From Sphaeroforma sirkka (lineage: Eukaryota > Opisthokonta > Ichthyosporea > Ichthyophonida): DNA of 42,500 bases. Positions 1-42,500 of this stretch are shown here, in pieces. Position 1 is the first letter of the stretch, and each line of letters begins with the position of its first letter. Position numbers and translations under genes: made by a program. Under the pieces are notes generated by a model. That model did not search any database. It was not told where the DNA came from and saw nothing but the letters and a program-made list of their open reading frames with translations. Location: the NCBI GenBank assembly GCA_001586965.3, contig LUCW03001961.1:60001-102500 (forward strand), read 5' to 3'.

Positions 1-178
1 TATATATATATGTATAGGTATATATATATATGTGTGTGATGTCTGTGTGTGTTTTATATATATATATAATATATACATATATTTACATATATATATATAT
101 ATATATATATGGTTATGCTGACAATCAGATGTACAGTAGACATACGCATGTGTACTACTTTGTCTTAGCCTATAGCCT
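1..178. repeat. TA-rich microsatellite in the intron of the left-edge gene
   Basis: Mostly (TA)n with TG interruptions (1-110), then unremarkable sequence up to the donor at 180-179. It contains no coding sequence I can support. Confidence 0.6.
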
Positions 179-180
179 AC

Positions 181-337
181 CTGCATCGTCACTGTTTTGC
201 ATCAGCTCTCTATATATGGTATACTCTGCCGAATATCTAGCCAGAATTTTATCAATCAGATGCCGCTGGTTGACTTCCACTTTCTCCTCCTTCCCTTCCA
301 ACAGCACATGCTGTTTGATGTCATCGTACTTACCCAT
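181..337 (-). CDS. First exon of a sacsin-like / DUF3684-type protein (partial, runs off the left edge)
   Basis: Reading the minus strand from an ATG at 337 gives about 52 residues: an acidic start (MGKYDDIKQHVLLEG), then VNQRHLIDKILARYSAEYT and IYRELMQNSDDAG. The pattern of N-R-x-L-I-D-K-x-L-A-R-Y-S followed by R-E-L-x-Q-N-x-D-D-A is the start of the GHKL/HATPase-type nucleotide-binding domain of sacsin-like proteins, in which the Q-N-(S/A)-D-D-A stretch holds the Mg/ATP-binding Asn. The exon ends in GATGCAG followed by a GTAGGC donor (minus strand, donor GT at 180-179). The rest lies left of the window, and 1-180 would be intron. An upstream acceptor-like CAG near 349 means the ATG could instead lie in an internal exon. 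However, fungal relatives also start a short distance before this motif, which favours 337. It is divergent from the large plus-strand gene. Confidence 0.72.
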
Positions 338-2922
338 ACGAACACCCTGCACGCCTTAGCTTGGTATACGTATGATATAGGATTGATTGCTTGTGCAGAA
401 CGTAATTGTATTGTATTTTAGGTTTGAGATATCTTCTATTAATCATAAGATCATATGTATTTAATCTACGGCCACATCTGTAATTTTTTTAGCACCTATA
501 CTATAGCCTTCTGAAAATTGAACACCAATAATACAATACAGATGCGCGATACGAGCTTTTTCCTTCTTCTGATGACTGATGAGACTACTAAATAAATACA
601 TATTTACTACTACTACATAGAGACTAGAAACTCTAGAAAGTGATGATTTTTTTCAAGTTTTAAGAGCAAACCCTAAAATCGATGACTCATCGAAATTATT
701 TTTGCGGCAATCGATGACTCATGAGAATCATTATCGCAGAAATCTATACATTCATGCCTTCATCGTTACAACATGATGTGTATATATTACATATGTACAG
801 TATATAGAGTATGTTTAGAACCAAAGCCAAACCCATATGGATTGTGTATTTATGTGACAAAGTGTTCTCTAAACAGTGTGGTGACTGCATATTGTATGCA
901 AGTTTGGTTAAGCAAATGCTTTCGACTATGACGGACGACGGGATGTAGGTTTTGTACAGTTAAAAAGCAATCACAATTGTGATACTTTCAATAAATTGGT
1001 TATTGTTCAGTGAAAGACCTAATAGTTTTTAAATCATGTATGATATGAATAGAACAGAACAAGGAGGACAACAAGAGTCTCTCGATGCCCCTAGCATCGA
1101 TACAACATTTCATTAAGCTTTTGATTCATGTTCAGTCGCTTAACAAAGATTTAGATACATTGTGATACCTCGGAGAGTGCCTCGATTGGACATGCATATA
1201 TTTCAAGGAGTGTATGTAGATTCCTGTGGTACAAAATTTTCACGGTGTTCATGATCACTCGACAAGTTAGACCTTTTATCTACTCATGAGCATAATATAT
1301 ACTGCCGGCGGTAAAGTGTAAACCCTGAACTCTCTGCGAATCCACGTGTCGTTCCAAGTCAGCCCTGTTCCTTATATTTATTATTTCAATGCTCCTTTCA
1401 ACAAATCTGGAGCAAGTTGACTACTACTCTACTACTAGTAAATACCACTTCGGTGATTGTGCATAATACCATGAACAAATTCAGTTGACGATACGTGACA
1501 GGAATAACAGTACCTCTTGTGTTCTTGTTCTTGGTATCAAAATATGACCATCTTGGGGCATCTCCAGTTCTCCACAAGTAAAAATATAATTTTAAAAAAA
1601 AAAGTGACTATCAATCTGTGTCCCGACTCCAGACCAGTGACCAGCCCACAGACACCACAGTCCACGACTCCTCTACACTGTCTACACTACAGTCTATATT
1701 GAATACACTCTATTGTCGAATACACTCGACTTTTACAGTCTATTTTTTTTTCAAAGTGATGTACATTTAAAAAAACTGGAGGTAATGTTCTATTTTTTTC
1801 AACAAAAATAACAAAACAATATAATAAAAACGGTTGAAGTCTGATGTTTTTTATTAGAAGAAGGCTATGAGTCAGACTGTCAGAGTGACATTTGGACTCT
1901 TTTGGCTTTTGAATTTGTAGTCATACTCCCTCCTATATATTTGCTTTTGCTTTTTGAGGTTTTTATTTATTTCAATTTTATTTATAACCGCTGACGTCAG
2001 ACAGATACTGTGTGTACTACTCTGCCGCGGAGGTTAAAAATATTTTCTAAAAATAAACTAGGCTATTTCATCAGTCAATCAGTCATGGCAAATAATTTAT
2101 TAATATTGGACGGCCCAAGTCCCATGATGGGATCGACCCAGAGTGCGAAAGCAGTCTCCGCCGGACCCCGCGCCTATATGATTTTATTCCCAAAAAGGAA
2201 TCCGTTTTGTAAAAAAACCGGTGATCGCTGCATCGTTTCTCGTAACTAGGGTATTTACGACAACGAAGTCACTTGGTAGCATATATTTAAAACAATGTTT
2301 TATACATGTGATCAAAAATGTGTTATATTTGATTTCTCCCGGGGAACTCGAGACTACGTGTGGGATTTTTCGACATCTCGCGAATAAAACACAACCTTAG
2401 CCTGTCCCTCAAAAAGTTAGTAGCCATCCAGTTGTACGCCGTTGAGAGGCGCGAGCTCTAATTAAATCATCATATCAACAAACATCAGATGATCAGACGG
2501 ACAGACCCCCCTATAATATTTTAAACTGGTGTGCTAAAATCATACACCTGTGGGCTGTGGCTGTGCTGTGGCATCTGTGCACTTGAATTACTCGAAGCAT
2601 GTTGAGTACGTTAGATTCATGCACGCATGCACACGAAAGCACACGCGTGAGGGTAGCGTATGAGAGCGCATGCATAGTCATAGTCACTCACTTGCCCACG
2701 CATAGATTTTGTATCGGAATTTAGAAGGTGGTCCCTCCCGAACTTCTGCGCAATAAGGCCACTAACCGTGAGAGCTTATTTTTATGTAAGCACCTTATAA
2801 TAGTATATATATGAACATTGCCTATCAACACCTCTACTCAAACTTTCAAAGTTAGGTCCGACTTAGATATTGTTTGTTATTTATATATCTAAAGGAGGAG
2901 CTGTATTTAAGACACAGCCAAT
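338..2922. other. Divergent intergenic region, AT-rich, probably holding both promoters
   Basis: About 2.6 kb without a supportable gene. Short open frames at 1517-1702 and 2010-2249 have no recognisable domain and no splice partners. Visible contents are a pair of bZIP-type sites near 678-722, several A/T runs, and a purine-rich leader just before the start codon of the large gene (AAAGGAGGAG at 2891-2900, TATTTAAG near 2904). Core promoter positions cannot be fixed by eye. Confidence 0.5.
678..722. promoter_or_regulatory. Two identical 13-bp direct repeats containing AP-1/Gcn4-type sites
   Basis: ATCGATGACTCAT occurs at 678-690 and again at 710-722, 32 bp apart (about three helical turns). 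Each contains TGACTCA (683-689 and 715-721), the classic bZIP heterodimer core. The pair is about 340 bp upstream of the start of the minus-strand gene and 2.2 kb upstream of the plus-strand gene, so regulation of the sacsin-like gene is the more natural guess. Function is inferred only from the motif. Confidence 0.35.
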
Positions 2923-39972
<37,050 letters not shown>

Positions 39973-40159
39973 TCTGGGAATCAGTGGTAATCTCCTCTTC
40001 TCGCGTTGTTCGCCACAACACAATGGAAACATTATGCAGGCACAGTTGACGGGTTCATATACATATGTAATCTTGTTTCTTGTTTCATATGTCCAAGGAT
40101 GCAATGATCCAGAGAGTTACTTTTAACTGCGCTATAAAAATATAGCAAGAATATCCTTC

Positions 40160-40195
40160 TCCTTCCCCTTCCCCTTCCCCTTCCCCTTCTCACAT
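40160..40195. repeat. (CTTCCC)n run downstream of the large gene
   Basis: Four to five copies of CCTTCC/CCCTTC words, 190 bp past the predicted stop. It may lie in the 3' untranslated region or beyond it. Confidence 0.7.
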
Positions 40196-40406
40196 ATGTC
40201 CATATAGGTGAGTGGAAATATATTCATTCTTAAATACAAGCGCAAGAGTTAGTCACGCTTATATTCTGAATGACTATGTGGTTGTAGCTACTTAAAATAG
40301 ATGATTGGAATTTGTAATTGGCAAGTATTAACAGACACGAAGTAATATATCGTGTTCAATTTACAATTGTTAGTATCAGTGTGCTTGTAGAGATCCACTG
40401 TTGCCT

Positions 40407-40572
40407 GGTATTAATACTACACTGCAATGTATTCCATCTCTTTCTCACCTAACCAAATCTCCAATTTGACCACATCCACATCAATGACAGGTATTAGTAC
40501 TACACTGCAATGTATTCCGTCTCTTTCTCGCCTAACCAAATCCTCAATTTGACCACATCCACATCACAGACA
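40407..40572. repeat. 83-bp direct duplication in the 3' flank
   Basis: GGTATTAATACTACACTGCA with CATCTCTTTCTCACCTAACC and TTTGACCACATCCACATCA occurs at 40407 and again at 40490 with about six changes. Confidence 0.85.
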
Positions 40573-42500
40573 GGACGATGCAAAAAAATAGGCGGCATAC
40601 AGACAACGATCATATGCTATAGAGTTTAGAGACGATTGCATATAAATAAGACTGCAGTTGTGATGGAATGCAGAACGATATGTGATTGAAAATATAGCTG
40701 TATGCCGTGGCTCCCGTATTGTGCCGCACATGTGTGTGCTCGGGTTCGTGGCGGAGATCAGTACAGTGGAGATCTGAGGCGATGTGAATTTAGTATTTTG
40801 GATTTAAGGATCGGAACGATATGAATTACTTTTATGTATGATAGAAAGGATAATGCAAAGGCATTCAGATCTTTGTTGCAACGGCTTCACCAACCACGCA
40901 ACACGCTTCGCAGAAGATTGCATGCTCAGTAATTTAATAAATTCATAGCACGACAGGCAGTGAGCTCTGTCCATTTTAATTTGTTACGGCTTCATCAAAC
41001 GCCCAGCACTCGGCCGAAGCTCGGCATTATAAGCTGTATTTTTATGCTTTGAAATTAAACTGTGTAGTACAGCGGGTTGAATCTTCTAAATTTTCAGGCA
41101 CATTTCCCCATAAATTATATATTCAGTTTCTAATTTGTTGAAATAAATATAATAACATATTAGAGGAACCTGTCCTGGTCCTGGGATTTTATCCCTCACA
41201 AACATCTAATCTTGAATTTGATTCTTATGGCACGGTGTATAAGTACGTGTGTACAGTGTATATGTATTAATATGTTCAATATACCTTTTGTATATGAACA
41301 ATGTATTTATTTATGTACGAAATGCACGACAACTTATAGTACTAACAAACAGAAGGTTCAACTTCTGGAACATAATTTTGCAATTGTGAGGATCATTGCC
41401 TTATCATTATGTACTGCGCTGTAGTCGAAGACATAGCATTACCGTTGATATTGTTGACGGCACCACGTCCTCGGTGATATAAACATGATATACAATGAAT
41501 ATGTTTGGATTGTCTCATTCTTGGAAAATGAATTTGCAACCATTCATTTGACTACATCGTACTATTTTAAGAGAAATTCTCTGTGGTTGCGAAGGACGTC
41601 AAGCTCTATACTGGATCGGTCGAACATATGACGTTCCACATGTCTGTTTCCTTGTTATCGTAATATGTAAGGAAATCACAAATGCACTAGTATACATATA
41701 AAATGATGTTTCTGTTTAAAGCAATTTTTTGGTTTGGTTTGAAATTTCACTAATCTCTCTCTCTCTCACGCTTTCGAATTGAAGTCGATAATGTAGTAAT
41801 ATGTATGATAAAGCTCTTCAGTCGAGATACGACAATACAATAGGAATTGAATCGATTCTACTTTTATGCATACAGTAAAACTCATAAATCGCATGTAGCA
41901 AGAGTAGCTTTCCAAAACCAACACGGTACATCTTTTACATATGGATTAGAATTGATAGCTTTGGACTATTTGCCTGGAATTTTACGCGGTACTTATGATC
42001 GTTTGAAAACAGCATTCATTTCCATCACTCTTGCGATGAATGTAAAATTATAAGATTAGTCACTTTATATAATATAAATACGATTCTGATTCCAGATATG
42101 TATTTCAAATAAATCTCAATTATTTTTAGGCACAAACTGATTATTCTCAAATCTGAGCCTTAGTCCGTTTGTAAGATTTGCAGAAAGTCATGTTCGCACA
42201 TGATTAAAACTAGTGTGCTTGCTATGGTTGCCGCTGGTATTTTGTTCCATCATTGGCCTGGATATAGTATTGCACATTAAGAGTATATGTCTAGCCAAAG
42301 AGGATGAACGCGATACTTCTACTCGAGTCTAGCAATGAACCTATTGTTGAATCCAGTTGAATCTATCACCGGGGAAAACAGTTGTTATTGATTGTAATCT
42401 GGTGAAAATTCTTTTTGTGAAGTTTGTTCATTTCGACTACATTTCAACTTTGTTTATACTTCTCGAAATAAGAATATGATCAGATTTTAGAATTTAGGAA

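Larger units (their letters stand above)
39973..42500. other. 3' flank, AT-rich, no gene supported
   Basis: AT-rich sequence with a few AATAAA words (near 41142 and 42108), too far from the stop to assign confidently as the polyadenylation signal. A short open frame at 41847-42053 (starts TTG) reads AYSKTHKSHVARVAFQNQ and similar. It has no recognised domain. I see no minus-strand gene. Confidence 0.4.

Noticed and set aside
2010..2249. 79-residue open frame in the intergenic region
   Set aside because: No recognised domain, no splice continuation, and composition like its surroundings.
41847..42053. 68-residue plus-strand frame as a gene
   Set aside because: Non-ATG start, no domain recognised, no splice partners; could be chance in AT-rich DNA, so listed only as flank.

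Overview
This is a eukaryotic window that looks like one very long, intron-dense protein-coding gene with small flanking pieces. The organism is probably a protist with long, microsatellite-filled GT-AG introns. The intron-rich architecture would suit a unicellular relative of animals such as an ichthyosporean, but that is an inference of moderate-to-low confidence. Nothing suggests bacterial, organellar or viral coding.

Layout. At the left edge (181-337, minus strand) is the first exon of a sacsin-like/DUF3684-type ATPase-fold gene that runs out of the window. A 2.6 kb intergenic stretch (338-2922) separates it from a divergently transcribed plus-strand gene occupying about 2923-39972. I could thread that gene through about 65 exons whose phases all fit GT-AG introns, giving a predicted protein of about 3,362 residues. 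The last 2.5 kb (39973-42500) is AT-rich and has no gene I can support.

The large gene encodes a membrane glycosyltransferase. From N to C terminus: a single N-terminal membrane anchor; a Ser/charged linker; about 750 residues I do not recognise; a polytopic membrane region with about 11-12 hydrophobic segments in two clusters separated by a charged loop; about 860 residues of soluble sequence without a recognised family; and then a clear PelF-like module. That module has a DUF3492-type N-terminal domain (GGVG...DLIDNL, then DHGVLWRERL, matching the family's GGVS and EHGIY signatures) followed by a GT4 GT-B catalytic half with an intact EX7E motif (E-GLPLAIG-E). A disordered charged tail of about 330 residues ends the protein. 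PelF builds the cationic Pel polysaccharide in bacteria, and large membrane GT4 proteins of this type are known in fungi (Gtb3 of the galactosaminogalactan cluster is the comparison that comes to mind). A role in making and perhaps exporting an extracellular or cell-wall hexosaminoglycan-like polymer is a reasonable inference, not shown here.

The introns are the other notable part. Besides TA, CA and GT microsatellites, many carry tandem duplications that include a splice site together with the first or last bases of the neighbouring exon. The best example is six copies of a 40-bp unit, each ending in a 3' splice site, at 30,285-30,535. One 3' intron-end sequence is also shared between unrelated exons, and telomere-like TTTAGGG/CCCTAAA motifs occur in at least eight introns.
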